Shown one piece after another: positions 37,954-47,834 of a stretch of DNA of 64,000 nucleotides. The position numbers and the translations under genes were made by a program. The stretch comes from Reyranella massiliensis 521. Its GTDB lineage: Bacteria > Pseudomonadota > Alphaproteobacteria > Reyranellales > Reyranellaceae. Under the pieces are notes generated by a model. That model ran no database searches, was not told where the DNA came from, and saw only the letters and a list, made by a program, of their open reading frames with translations. The DNA is taken from contig CAMARK010000003.1 of the NCBI GenBank assembly GCA_945860205.1, positions 28,881-92,880 of the forward strand. Direction: 5' to 3'. Position 1 is the stretch's first letter, and each line of letters begins with the position of its first letter.

Positions 37954-38949
37954 ATGAACACGGGCCCAAATACCGGCAAGAATCGCAAGAAAGTGCTGAT
38001 CGTTGGCCGCATGCCGCAGGCCGGCCTCGACGTCCTGAAGAAACGCGATGACGTCGATTTCGAGATCCTGGCCGACGATACGGTGCCGTCGCTGCATCCC
38101 AAGCTCAAGGACGCCAACGCCGTGACCCTGGGGGGCACCGCCTTCCGCCAAGCCGAGCTCGACGCCGCGCCCGGCATGATGGTGGTGGCCCGCCTCGGTG
38201 TCGGCTTCGACGCCGTCGAAGTGCCGGCGCTCAACAAACGCAAGATCCCGCTCATGACCACGGGCATCGCCAACTCCGTGTCGGTGGCCGAGCATGCGAT
38301 GTATATGCTGCTGGCCTCGGCCCGCCTGGTGAAGAAGTACGACCGCTTCGTGCGCGAAGGCGGCTGGGGCGAGCGGCTGGCCGACCTGCCGGCCGATCTT
38401 TCCGGCAAGTCGATCCTGGTGGTCGGCATGGGCCGCATCGGGTCGCGCACCGTGAAGCGGTGCGTTGCCTTCGAGATGGACGTCTCGGTGCTCGATCCGA
38501 ACATCTCCGAGGCCGAGATCAAGAAGGCCGGCGCCACCAAGGTGACCGATCTCAAGGCGACCCTGCCCAAGATGGATTTCGTCTCGGTGCATTGCCCCAA
38601 GGCACCCGAGACGATCGACATGTTCAATACCGAGACGCTGGCGCTGATGAAGCCCGACGCCTTCCTGGTGAACACCGCGCGCGGCGGCATCATCAACGAA
38701 GACGCACTCTACAAGGCGCTCTCCACCGGCAAGCTGCGCGGCGCGGGCCTCGACGTGCTCGACAAGGAGCCGCCGGATCCGACCAACAAGCTGTTCAGCC
38801 TGGAGAACGTGATCTTCAGCCCGCACATGGCCGGCGTCACCAAGGAAGCAAGCGACCGCATGGCGGTGACCGCCATCGAAAACATCCTGAGCGTCTTCGA
38901 CGGCCATCCCAACGCCGCCCATTGCGTGAATAAGGAAGTGCTGGGCTGA
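37954..38949 (+). CDS. D-isomer-specific 2-hydroxyacid dehydrogenase family protein
   Basis: ...ILVVGMGRIGSRTVKRC...FNTETLALMKPDAFLVNTARGGIINEDALYKAL. Confidence 0.93.
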   Translation: MNTGPNTGKNRKKVLIVGRMPQAGLDVLKKRDDVDFEILADDTVPSLHPKLKDANAVTLGGTAFRQAELDAAPGMMVVARLGVGFDAVEVPALNKRKIPLMTTGIANSVSVAEHAMYMLLASARLVKKYDRFVREGGWGERLADLPADLSGKSILVVGMGRIGSRTVKRCVAFEMDVSVLDPNISEAEIKKAGATKVTDLKATLPKMDFVSVHCPKAPETIDMFNTETLALMKPDAFLVNTARGGIINEDALYKALSTGKLRGAGLDVLDKEPPDPTNKLFSLENVIFSPHMAGVTKEASDRMAVTAIENILSVFDGHPNAAHCVNKEVLG

Positions 38950-38956
38950 GGGGCGA

Positions 38957-39778
38957 CTAGGCCTTCACAAACGCTAAAAGGTCGCCGTTAAGCTGATCTT
39001 TGTGGGTGGCGGCCAGGCCATGGTCGCCGCCCTTGTAGACCTTGAGCGTCGCGCCCTTGATGAGCTGAACGGAGCGTTGCGCGGCGGCGCCGATCGGTAC
39101 GATCTGGTCGTCGTCGCCGTGGATCAGCAGGGTCGGCACGTCGAACTTCTTCAGGTCTTCGGTGAAGTCGGTCTCCGAGAAAGCTTTTATGCAGTCGTAC
39201 ATGTTCTTCAGCCCGCCCATCATGCCCTGCATCCAGAAGCTGTCGCGCATGCCCTGCGTCACCTTCGAGCCGGCACGGTTGGCGCCGAAGAACGGCGTGG
39301 TCAGATCCTTGAAGAACTGCGAGCGGTCGGCCGCGACGCCCTTGCGGATGCCGTCGAACACGTCGATCGGCAGGCCGCCGGGATTGGCCGCCGTCTTCAG
39401 CATGAGCGGCGGCACGGCGCCCACCAGCACCGCCTTGGCGACACGCTTGGTGCCGTGGCGGCCGATGTAGCGCGCAACCTCGCCGCCGCCGGTCGAATGG
39501 CCGATCATCGTGGCGCCCTTGAGGTCGAGCTTCTCGAAAAGCTCGGCAAGGTCTTCGGCATACTGGTCCATGTGGTTGCCGCCCCATGGCTGGCTCGAGC
39601 GGCCATGGCCGCGGCGGTCATGGGCGATGGTGCGGAAACCGTGCTCGGCCAGGAACATCATCTGGTCTTCCCAGGCGTCGGCGGTGAGCGGCCAGCCGTG
39701 CGAGAAGACGACCGGCGTGCCAGTTCCCCAGTCCTTGTAGAAAATTTCGGTGCCGTCCTTGGTCTTGATGATGCTCAT
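38957..39778 (-). CDS. Alpha/beta hydrolase (non-heme chloroperoxidase-like)
   Basis: [65 protein letters not shown]... Confidence 0.94.
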   Translation of the reverse strand: MSIIKTKDGTEIFYKDWGTGTPVVFSHGWPLTADAWEDQMMFLAEHGFRTIAHDRRGHGRSSQPWGGNHMDQYAEDLAELFEKLDLKGATMIGHSTGGGEVARYIGRHGTKRVAKAVLVGAVPPLMLKTAANPGGLPIDVFDGIRKGVAADRSQFFKDLTTPFFGANRAGSKVTQGMRDSFWMQGMMGGLKNMYDCIKAFSETDFTEDLKKFDVPTLLIHGDDDQIVPIGAAAQRSVQLIKGATLKVYKGGDHGLAATHKDQLNGDLLAFVKA

Positions 39779-39996
39779 GGGGCTTCTCCAAGACCGTCGA
39801 TCTCGTCGTCGGTCGGAAAGCGGCCGGTCTTGCCGCGGCTATACTTGAGGGCACCGTCGACGGTGACGTCGAACTGGCCGGATTTTCCGGAGCGCAACTC
39901 GACTTCCGCCGCGCTCATTCTCTGGAGACGATCCCTCACACGGAGGGCCTGCGGCTTATAACCTCAAGCGCCGCAATACTCGATCAGGACTTTCAT
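39775..39996 (-). CDS. SelW/Rdx-family selenoprotein, in-frame TGA (Sec) at codon 11
   Basis: Manual translation: [76 protein letters not shown] at 39966-39964, CxxU context; stop overlaps the hydrolase start (ATGA). Confidence 0.88.
39933..39947 (-). promoter_or_regulatory. Candidate bacterial SECIS hairpin
   Basis: RNA-sense CCCTC-CGTGT-GAGGG; apical loop begins 22 nt after the TGA and has G as its second nucleotide. Confidence 0.65.
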
Positions 39997-40043
39997 CCTG
40001 CTAAGGTGGCGACCTGGGCTCGCGCCATCAAGGGGGACATTTC

Positions 40044-41024
40044 ATGAAGTACGGACCGCTCGGCCGCTCGGGCCTGATCGTGAGCAGGATCTGTCTCGGC
40101 GGCAATTCGTGGGGCGCCAAGGGCCGTCGCGGCTGGGGCAAGTTCGACGAGGCCGAGGCGCCGGCCTACTTCAAGCGCGCGCTCGATGTCGGCATCACCT
40201 TCTTCGACACCGCCGACGCCTACAACGCCGGCCGCTCCGAGGAGATCATGGGCGCCACGCTCATGAAGATGGCCAAGCGCGAGGAATTCGTGCTGTCGAC
40301 CAAGGTCGGCATCCGCATGAGCCCGGTGGCCAACGATCAGGGCACCGGCCGCAAGCATCTGATGGCCGCGGTCGACGAGCAGCTGAAGCGCCTGCAGACC
40401 GACTATATCGACGTCTACCAGGTCCATCGGCTCGATCCGCACACGCCGATGGAAGAGACGATGTACTCGCTCGACCAGATCGTGCGCTCGGGCAAGGTCC
40501 GCTACATCGGCGGCTCGACCATGCCGGCGTATAAGTTCGCCCAGATGGTGATGATCGCCGACGGGAAGGGCTATGCCCGGCCGATTGCCATGCAAAACCT
40601 CTACAACCTCGTCCAGCGCGAGGAAGAGCGCGAGATGAACCGGCTGTGCGACGAGCAGGGCGTCGGCCTCATCCCCTATTCGCCGCTGGCGCGCGGCTTC
40701 CTGGCCGGCAACCGCAGCAAGGACGGCGGCGGCTCGACCGAGCGGGCGAAGAACGACACGGTGGTGAAGGACGGAACCTATCGCGACAGCGACTGGGAGA
40801 TCGTGAAGCGCCTGAAGAAGATCGCCAGGGAAAAGGGCGCGACGCCGGCCCAGGTGGCGCTGGCCTGGCTGCTGCACAAATCCTACATGGGCGCGCCTAT
40901 CATCGGCGCCACCGACCTCGACCAGCTCACGTCGGCGGCGAAATCGACCGAGATCGCGCTCACGGCGGAAGAGTCGAAGCGGCTCGAGCAGCCCTACGAA
41001 TTCCGCGTGTCGCCCGAGAATTAG
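40044..41024 (+). CDS. Aldo/keto reductase
   Basis: MKYGPLGRSGLIVSRICLGGNSWG...FFDTADAYNAGRSEEIMGATL. Confidence 0.95.
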   Translation: MKYGPLGRSGLIVSRICLGGNSWGAKGRRGWGKFDEAEAPAYFKRALDVGITFFDTADAYNAGRSEEIMGATLMKMAKREEFVLSTKVGIRMSPVANDQGTGRKHLMAAVDEQLKRLQTDYIDVYQVHRLDPHTPMEETMYSLDQIVRSGKVRYIGGSTMPAYKFAQMVMIADGKGYARPIAMQNLYNLVQREEEREMNRLCDEQGVGLIPYSPLARGFLAGNRSKDGGGSTERAKNDTVVKDGTYRDSDWEIVKRLKKIAREKGATPAQVALAWLLHKSYMGAPIIGATDLDQLTSAAKSTEIALTAEESKRLEQPYEFRVSPEN

Positions 41025-41025
41025 G

Positions 41026-42228
41026 TCACTGCTGGGGGCTGACGCGGCGTCGGATGGCGTGTGCGAACCAGAAGGCCAGCAGCGGCAGGACGACTGCGGC
41101 CGCCCAGAACACCGGCGGGGCGCCCCAGCGGTCGACGATGGGGGCGGCGATCGGCACGCCCGCCGCCTGGCCCAGGAACAGGCAGAGCGCGAACAGCGCC
41201 ATGCCGGCGCCGCGCGCCTCGGGCGCCATCTGCGTGCCGTGGGTCTGCAGCGTGTTGTGGAACATATAGAACGACACGCCCGAGAGCACGATGGCGGCGA
41301 ACTCGAATTCTGCTGACGGCGCCAACGCCATGCCGGCGAAGGCGAGGCCAAGGCCCGTGCCGCCCCATAGGCAAAGGCCGCGCTCGCCCAGCAGGCGCAC
41401 GAGGTGGTGCGCCACCATCACATACAGGAAACCGCCGGCACCGAAGGCCGCGACCGCGAGGCCGATGGCGGCGAAGCTCAGGCCGAAGCGCTGGTGGAGA
41501 TCGGCGCCGACGAAGGTGAAGGCACCCCAGAACACGCCGCCCTCCAACGCCACCACCAGAATGACCGTGAGCGCCCACGGCCGGCGCAGCACGCGGAGCA
41601 TCTGGCCGACCATCGAGCCCTCGGCGCGTGCGCTCGGCTGGGCGAGGTCGGGCCTCCGGCGCATGACGACGATCAGGGCGGCGCCGGCCACGACATAGAT
41701 GGCGGCCAGCACCCAGAACACCGAGCGCCAGCCCAGCCACTCGCCGATCGCGCCGCCCAGCGCCGCGCCGGTCATCAGGCCCAGCGTCTGGCCGGTGAGG
41801 AAGCGGGCAAGCATCGCCTGACGCTGCTCGTAGCTCACGTTGTCGCCCACCCAGGCAATGGCGAGCGGGATGATGGCTGAGCTCGCGACGCCGGTCAGGA
41901 AACGAAGCAGCGTGAGCATGTCCAGCGACGCCGCCAGCGCGCTCAGCACGCAGCAGACCGCGGCGCCGATGCAGGCGATGGTCACCACCGGCATCTTGCC
42001 GTAACGGTCGCCGAACGGGCCGTGCACCAGCACGAAAACGCCGTTGGCCAACAAAAAGGCGGTGGCCACGATCGAGGCGCCGCCGACCGTGGTGCCGAAT
42101 TCGGCGGCGAGCTGGACCAGGAGGGGGTCGGTCACGCGCATGTTGGCGGCCGAGGCGAAGGCCGCCACGGACAAAAGGGCGATAGCGAGCGTCGGGGTAG
42201 GCCGCGGTGGCGCGGCGGAGGGAGGCAT
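41026..42228 (-). CDS. MFS transporter
   Basis: [82 protein letters not shown]...; start at ATG 42228. Confidence 0.93.
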   Translation of the reverse strand: MPPSAAPPRPTPTLAIALLSVAAFASAANMRVTDPLLVQLAAEFGTTVGGASIVATAFLLANGVFVLVHGPFGDRYGKMPVVTIACIGAAVCCVLSALAASLDMLTLLRFLTGVASSAIIPLAIAWVGDNVSYEQRQAMLARFLTGQTLGLMTGAALGGAIGEWLGWRSVFWVLAAIYVVAGAALIVVMRRRPDLAQPSARAEGSMVGQMLRVLRRPWALTVILVVALEGGVFWGAFTFVGADLHQRFGLSFAAIGLAVAAFGAGGFLYVMVAHHLVRLLGERGLCLWGGTGLGLAFAGMALAPSAEFEFAAIVLSGVSFYMFHNTLQTHGTQMAPEARGAGMALFALCLFLGQAAGVPIAAPIVDRWGAPPVFWAAAVVLPLLAFWFAHAIRRRVSPQQ

Positions 42229-42287
42229 CGGCAGCGGGCTTAGCGGCTGGGCGCTGCAAAAGAAAGGTCTCTTGGCGGGAGGCAGCA

Positions 42288-43058
42288 ATGACTTATGGTG
42301 CCGGGATGATCGAAGAACTCCTGAGCCTCGCCCGCGACCCCCATGCTTGGGCAGCATTGGCCACGCTGATCGTCATGGAAGTCGTGCTGGGCATCGACAA
42401 CCTGATTTTCATTTCCATACTGACCAACAAGCTGCCCGAGCATCAGCGTGCGCGTGCGCGCAAGATCGGTATCGGCATGGCGGTCGTCATGCGGCTCGCC
42501 CTGCTCGGCACGGTGGCGTTCATCGTCCAGTTGACGCAGCCGCTGTTCACGCTGTTCGGCCATGCTTTCTCGTGGCGCGACCTGATCCTGATAGCGGGCG
42601 GCCTTTTCCTGATCTGGAAGGCGACCAACGAAATTCACGCCAATGTCGCGGGCGAGCATCCCGGGGAGACGACGGCGGCCGGTGTGGCGGGCATGACGGT
42701 GGCGGGCGCCATCGGCCAGATCCTGGTGCTCGACCTCGTGTTCTCGCTCGACAGCATCATCACCGCCGTCGGCATGACCGACGATCTTCCGATCATGGTC
42801 ATTGCCGTCGTGGTGGCCGTCGTTTTGATGCTGCTCGCGGCCGATCCGCTGGCGCGATTCATCGGCGACAACCCGACCATCGTCATGCTGGCGCTCGGCT
42901 TCCTGCTGATGATCGGCGGCACGCTGCTGGCCGAGGGCATGGGCGTGAAAATTCCCAAGGGTTACATCTACGCCGCCATGGCGTTCTCGGCGCTGATCGA
43001 GGGGTTGAACATGCTGGTCCGTCGCAAACGGCCGAAGAAGCCTCCGCGCCGGCGCTGA
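42288..43058 (+). CDS. TerC family integral membrane protein
   Basis: ...[53 protein letters not shown]...[14 protein letters not shown]. Confidence 0.94.
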   Translation: MTYGAGMIEELLSLARDPHAWAALATLIVMEVVLGIDNLIFISILTNKLPEHQRARARKIGIGMAVVMRLALLGTVAFIVQLTQPLFTLFGHAFSWRDLILIAGGLFLIWKATNEIHANVAGEHPGETTAAGVAGMTVAGAIGQILVLDLVFSLDSIITAVGMTDDLPIMVIAVVVAVVLMLLAADPLARFIGDNPTIVMLALGFLLMIGGTLLAEGMGVKIPKGYIYAAMAFSALIEGLNMLVRRKRPKKPPRRR

Positions 43059-43093
43059 CCCAGGGTCTTTCCGACGAGAACAGAGTCGCTTCT

Positions 43094-43238
43094 TCTCCTC
43101 CCCAGTGAAGCTTGGGAGGTGGCCCGTCATACGGGCCGGAGGGGTCATGAGTCTCGCCCGTGGCCCCAACACTTTGACCCATGACCCCTCCGTCCGCGAA
43201 GACGCGGCCACCTCCCCTTGCAAGCAAGGGGAGGAGAG
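43094..43238. repeat. Cloverleaf-like inverted-repeat element (REP/MITE-like)
   Basis: TCTCCTCCCC...GGGAGGTGGCC...GGAGGGGTCATG...CATGACCCCTCC...GGCCACCTCCC...GGGGAGGAGA, with inner hairpins GGCCCGT-cat-ACGGGCC and CCGCG-aaga-CGCGG. Confidence 0.85.
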
Positions 43239-43264
43239 GCTCGCTTCAATCGATCGGAAAGCCC

Positions 43265-43876
43265 CTACGCCTTGGGCGCAGGACCCCACAGACGCTCCAG
43301 CCGGCGGTCGCGGCCGCAGCTCCAGCGGTAGTAGGTATAGCTCGTCGCGTTCTTGCGATAGTAGTCCTGGTGATAGGCCTCGGCCGGATAGAATTTCGCC
43401 GCCGGCAGCACTTGTGTGACGATGCGCCCGGGGAGCTTGCCCGACGCGTCGAGGGCGGCCTTCGAGGCTTCGGCCGCCGTGCGCTGGCCGTCGTCGAGGA
43501 CGAAGATGCCCGAGCGGTATTGCGGACCCTTGTCGCAGAACTGGCCGGAGGCATCGAGCGGATCGATGTTGCGCCAGAACACGTCCAGCAGCTGTTGATA
43601 GCTGACGCGTGCCGGGTCGTAGTCGACCTGCAGCGCCTCGTAGTGGCCGGTGCGGCCGGAGGTCACCTGCTCGTAGGTCGGATCGGCCTTGGTGCCGCCG
43701 ATGTAGCCCGAGGTCGTCGCCAGCACGCCGTCGAGCTTGTCGAACGGCGGCTCCATGCACCAGAAGCAGCCGCCGGCGAAGATCGCGACGGCGCGTGCCT
43801 GATCGCGATTCTGGGCTTGTGCCGGCACCAGCGCCAGCAGGGTCAGCAGCGAGGCGAGGAGGGCGAGCTTTTTCAT
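43265..43876 (-). CDS. msrA: Peptide-methionine (S)-S-oxide reductase MsrA, exported
   Basis: MKKLALLASLLTLLALVPAQAQNRDQARAVAIFAGGCFWCMEPPFDKLDGV...; GCFWC active site with signal peptide. Confidence 0.95.
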   Translation of the reverse strand: MKKLALLASLLTLLALVPAQAQNRDQARAVAIFAGGCFWCMEPPFDKLDGVLATTSGYIGGTKADPTYEQVTSGRTGHYEALQVDYDPARVSYQQLLDVFWRNIDPLDASGQFCDKGPQYRSGIFVLDDGQRTAAEASKAALDASGKLPGRIVTQVLPAAKFYPAEAYHQDYYRKNATSYTYYRWSCGRDRRLERLWGPAPKA

Positions 43877-44370
43877 GCGCCTGTTCCGGTCGGCTTGAAG
43901 GTCATCGCCACGCCGTTCATGCAATAGCGCAGGCCGGTGGGCTTGGGTCCGTCGTTGAAGACGTGACCGAGATGGCCGCCGCAGCGCCGGCAGTGGACCT
44001 CGGTCTGGGACATGAACAGGAAGCCGCTCTCCTGCTTGGTGCCAATCGCCTTGTCGAGCGGCTGCCAGAAGCTCGGCCAGCCGGTGCCGCTGTCGAACTT
44101 GGTGGCCGAGGAGAACAGCGCCAGGTCGCAGCCGGCGCAGCAGAAGGTGCCGGCGCGCTTCTCGCGGTCGAGCGGGCTGGTGCCGGCGCGCTCGGTGCCG
44201 GCTTTCCGCAGGACGGCATATTGTTCCGGCGTCAGCAGGCGCCGCCATTCGGCATCGCTGCGCGTGACTTCGAAGGCCGGGGCCTGTGCGTGCGCGCTTC
44301 TGGCGCCGAAACCGAAGGCCATCAGGGTGGTGCTCCCAAGGAGGAAATGTCGTCGATCGATTCGGTCCAT
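43873..44370 (-). CDS. msrB: Peptide-methionine (R)-S-oxide reductase MsrB, exported
   Basis: MDRIDRRHFLLGSTTLMAFGFGARSAHAQ..., CxxC zinc pairs and RYCMNGVAMTF; DRRHFLLG resembles a Tat signal; ATGA overlap with msrA. Confidence 0.95.
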   Translation of the reverse strand: MDRIDRRHFLLGSTTLMAFGFGARSAHAQAPAFEVTRSDAEWRRLLTPEQYAVLRKAGTERAGTSPLDREKRAGTFCCAGCDLALFSSATKFDSGTGWPSFWQPLDKAIGTKQESGFLFMSQTEVHCRRCGGHLGHVFNDGPKPTGLRYCMNGVAMTFKPTGTGA

Positions 44371-44475
44371 GGTGTCGCTCTTAGCGCCGGACGCGGGCCG
44401 GAAGTAAGGCGATCCGCCATCACCGATGGTCACTTTGTCGTGCGGCCGCCGCGGCCCGGGGCTAAGCTTGCCGCC

Positions 44476-45237
44476 ATGAAGCTCAAGGATCAGGTCGCCA
44501 TCGTCACCGGGGCTGCTTCCGGCATCGGCGCCGCCTCGGCCCGCCTGTTCGCGGCCGAGGGCGCGAAGCTGGTGCTGGTCGACCAGGACACGGCCGGGCT
44601 GGGGCAGGTCGCGGCCGACATCGAGGCAAAAGGCGGCCGTGCCCTCACCATCCCCGCCGACGTGAGCTCCGACCAGCAGGCGCGCGAGGGCGTGGCCGGT
44701 GTCCTGGAGAAATGGGGCCGCATCGACGTGCTCCTGACGGCGGCGGGCGCCTCGACCGGCGGCACCGTCGACACGATCGAGGAGGGGGCGTGGGACCGCA
44801 CCTTCGCCATCAACGTCAAGGGCACCTATCTCTGGATCCACTACGCGATCCAGCCGATGATTGCCGCCAAGTCCGGCGCCATCGTCACCATCGGCTCGCA
44901 GCTTGCGCAATCGAGCCCGGGAAAGAACGCAGCCTACATCGCCTCCAAGGGCGCCATCGCTTCCCTCACCAAGACCATGGCCGTCGACCATGCGGCCCAG
45001 GGCATCCGCGTCAACGCGCTGATGCCCGGTGTCATCGACACGCCCATGCCGGCCAAGTCGCTAAAACGCTATGCCGACCCCGACGCGATGCGGGCCTTCT
45101 GGAAACTGCGCCATCCCATGGGCCGCATTGGCCAGCCTGAGGAAGTGGCCAAGGCCGCGCTGTTCCTGGCTTGCGACGACTCCTCCTTCGTCACCGGCAC
45201 GCTGCTGTTCGTCGACGGCGGCTGGACGGCGCACTGA
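44476..45237 (+). CDS. SDR family oxidoreductase
   Basis: MKLKDQVAIVTGAASGIGAASARLFAAEGAKLVLVDQDTAGL. Confidence 0.94.
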   Translation: MKLKDQVAIVTGAASGIGAASARLFAAEGAKLVLVDQDTAGLGQVAADIEAKGGRALTIPADVSSDQQAREGVAGVLEKWGRIDVLLTAAGASTGGTVDTIEEGAWDRTFAINVKGTYLWIHYAIQPMIAAKSGAIVTIGSQLAQSSPGKNAAYIASKGAIASLTKTMAVDHAAQGIRVNALMPGVIDTPMPAKSLKRYADPDAMRAFWKLRHPMGRIGQPEEVAKAALFLACDDSSFVTGTLLFVDGGWTAH

Positions 45238-46061
45238 TGAAGAAGCTCACGGCCGGGCAGGTCGCGGGCTACGAGCGCGATGGCTATGTCTGCCCGGTCG
45301 ACGGCTTCACGACCGAACAGGCGCGCGGCTGGCGCGACCGGCTGGAATCCTTCGAGCGCGCCGAAGGCCGCAAGATGACGCGGGGCCACAATTTCAAGCC
45401 GCATCTTCTTTTCCCCTGGGTCGACGAGATCGTGCATTCGCCGCATGTGCTCGACGCGGTCGAGGATCTGATCGGCCCGGACATACGGCTGTTTCATCTC
45501 ACGGTGTGGCCCAAAGATGCGCAAAGCGGCGCCTATGTGAGCTGGCACCAGGATGCCACCTACTTCGCGCTGGAGCCCGTCTGCCACGTCACCGCCTGGG
45601 TGGCGCTGACCGATGCGCCGGTCGAGGCGGGCTGCATGGAAGTGGTGCCGGGCTCGCACAGGCTCGGCCAGATGCAGCATGCCGAGATGCAGGACCCGGA
45701 GAACCTGCTGTCGCGCGGCCAGGCGCTGGCCGTGGACGTCGATCGCACCAGGACCGCGTTCATGCCGGTGAAGGCGGGGCAGTTCTCGCTGCACCATACG
45801 CATCTCGTGCACAATTCGCGGCCCAACCGCTCGAACGACCGGCGGATTGGGCTCGGCATCAGCTACGTGCCGACCCATGCGCGCTGCACGGCCAGGAACC
45901 GCGTGACGGCGATGCTGGTGCGCGGCCAGGATAGATACGGAAATTTCGACGAGGAGCGCCGGCCGACATCCGAAGCCGGCCCCGAGGAGCGCGCCTTCCA
46001 CGCCGATGCCGTGGCACGCTTCCGCGCCATGAACGCCAGTCTCAACATTGTCGCCGAGTGA
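45237..46061 (+). CDS. Phytanoyl-CoA dioxygenase family protein
   Basis: MKKLTAGQVAGYERDGYVCPVDGFTTEQARGWRDRLE...VSWHQDATYFALEPVCHVTAWVALTDAPVEAGCMEVVPGSH. Confidence 0.92.
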   Translation: MKKLTAGQVAGYERDGYVCPVDGFTTEQARGWRDRLESFERAEGRKMTRGHNFKPHLLFPWVDEIVHSPHVLDAVEDLIGPDIRLFHLTVWPKDAQSGAYVSWHQDATYFALEPVCHVTAWVALTDAPVEAGCMEVVPGSHRLGQMQHAEMQDPENLLSRGQALAVDVDRTRTAFMPVKAGQFSLHHTHLVHNSRPNRSNDRRIGLGISYVPTHARCTARNRVTAMLVRGQDRYGNFDEERRPTSEAGPEERAFHADAVARFRAMNASLNIVAE

Positions 46062-46064
46062 CGC

Positions 46065-46979
46065 ATGCACACCATCCGCCTGCCCCATCACAACCGCTAC
46101 GCCTACTCGCCCATTACCGAGCGCAAGGACTACGCGTGGCCGGAGGGCAAGCGGCTCGCGGTCTATCTCGGCCTCAACATCGAGCATTTCGCCTTCGGGG
46201 CCGGCGACGGCCATCTGCTCACGGTGGCGGGCACGCCGCCCGATCCGCGCACCTTCGCCTGGCGGGACTACGGCAACCGGGTCGGCGTCTGGCGCTGCCT
46301 CGAATTGTTCGACGAGCTCAACCTGCCGGCGGCGCACCTCATCAACACTACCGTGTTCGACTACGCGCCGCAGATCGTCGATGCACTGAAGGCCCGTGGC
46401 GACGAGTTCATCGGCCACGGCCGCACCAATGCCGAGCGCCATGGTCAGATGTGGGAAGCCGACGAGAAGCGCTTCCTGGAAGAGGTGCGCGATGCCATCG
46501 AGAAGGCGTCGGGCAAGCGGCCGCGTGGCTGGATGGCGCCGTGGATGAGTTCCAGCCATCACACGCCCGATCTCCTGAAGGAGACCGGCTTCGACTTCCT
46601 GATGGACTGGCCGGCCGACGACCAGCCGCTCTGGATGAAGACCCGCTCGGGTCCGCTGATGAGCGTGCCCTATCCGATCGAGATCAACGACAGCCCGCAG
46701 ATCCTGGTCCGCCACCACTCGCCCGAGCAGTTCCGCGACTTCATCATCGGCCAGTTCGAGGAGCTGCTGCGCCAGTCGGCGAAGCAGCCGCTGGTCTGCG
46801 GCATTGCGCTACACACCATGATCGTGGGCCAGCCCTACCGCCTGCGGATGCTGCGTGAGGCGTTGCAGCACATTGTGAACCACCCGCAGAAGGACAAGGT
46901 GTGGTTCACGCGGCCCTCGGCGATCTACGATCATTGCGAGGCCCTGCCCAAGGGGACGATGGTTTCGCCGCCAGCATAG
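46065..46979 (+). CDS. Polysaccharide deacetylase family protein
   Basis: ...LPAAHLINTTVFDYAPQIVDALKARGDEFIGHGRTNAERHGQMWEADEKRFLEEVRDAIEKASGKRPRGWMAPWMSSSHHTPDLLKETGFDFLMDW. Confidence 0.88.
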   Translation: MHTIRLPHHNRYAYSPITERKDYAWPEGKRLAVYLGLNIEHFAFGAGDGHLLTVAGTPPDPRTFAWRDYGNRVGVWRCLELFDELNLPAAHLINTTVFDYAPQIVDALKARGDEFIGHGRTNAERHGQMWEADEKRFLEEVRDAIEKASGKRPRGWMAPWMSSSHHTPDLLKETGFDFLMDWPADDQPLWMKTRSGPLMSVPYPIEINDSPQILVRHHSPEQFRDFIIGQFEELLRQSAKQPLVCGIALHTMIVGQPYRLRMLREALQHIVNHPQKDKVWFTRPSAIYDHCEALPKGTMVSPPA

Positions 46980-46982
46980 CCT

Positions 46983-47774
46983 CTAGTCGGGATTCACCGA
47001 GATGCCGAGCCGTTCGAGAAGTTCGGTCTGCTGGCTTTCGCCGATCATCAGTCCTGCGTAGGCAGACAGCACGGCCAGGTTCAACCCTGAAATCGTCGAG
47101 CCCCGGAAATCCGCGCGGGTCAGATTGGCCCGCTCCCATTCGGCCTTGTCGAGCGAGCAGCCGCGCAGGATTGCGTCGGTGAGGTTGACGTCGAAGAGGG
47201 CGGTGTCGAGAAACTTGCAGGTCAGGAACTCGCAGCTCTCGAGCGACACGCCGGAGAAGTCCGTGAAGGTGAAGTTGCAGGCCTCGAAACGCGCGCGCGT
47301 GATGATCACCCGCTTCGAGATCGCCTTGGTAAAGGTCGAGGCGTGGAAGCGCACGCCCCGGAAGCTGCATTCCCGGGCCCGGAAGTCGTGCATGTCACAG
47401 CGTTCGAAGGAACCGACGGCGAAGTTGCACTCCTCCGCTGCGATGTCCCGCAGATCGCAGAAAGCGAAGGTGCACCCCTTCTTCTGGTCGGCGTCGAAGA
47501 AGTTGGTGCCCTGAAATCGAGCGCCGGGGAACTTGCAACTGGCGAACCGACCCGGTGAAAAGCGGCAGTCCTTAAACTGTGCGCCGGAGAAATCGGCGCC
47601 GCGGACGGCCGGCAGGTCGAAGGTGCAACCGACGAACAGGCATTCCGACAGGTCGAGTTCGTCGAGCGTGACGGCCGACGTGAAGGCCACGGCCTCGAAT
47701 TTGCGGCCCGTCTTCGCCAGCCCGGTCAGTTCGTCCTGGCGGAGGGGCCTCGGCGCGGGATCGGCGTTCGCCAT
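46983..47774 (-). CDS. Pentapeptide repeat-containing protein
   Basis: Repeated A(D/N)Lxx-like pentads: ECLFVGCTFDLPAVRGADFSGAQFKDCRFSPGRFASCKFPGARFQGTNFFDAD... Confidence 0.88.
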   Translation of the reverse strand: MANADPAPRPLRQDELTGLAKTGRKFEAVAFTSAVTLDELDLSECLFVGCTFDLPAVRGADFSGAQFKDCRFSPGRFASCKFPGARFQGTNFFDADQKKGCTFAFCDLRDIAAEECNFAVGSFERCDMHDFRARECSFRGVRFHASTFTKAISKRVIITRARFEACNFTFTDFSGVSLESCEFLTCKFLDTALFDVNLTDAILRGCSLDKAEWERANLTRADFRGSTISGLNLAVLSAYAGLMIGESQQTELLERLGISVNPD

Positions 47775-47834
47775 GGGAGTGTCCTTGGACTGTACCTATC
47801 TTCGTCCCGCCGATGTACCTGATGCCCAGAGCCC

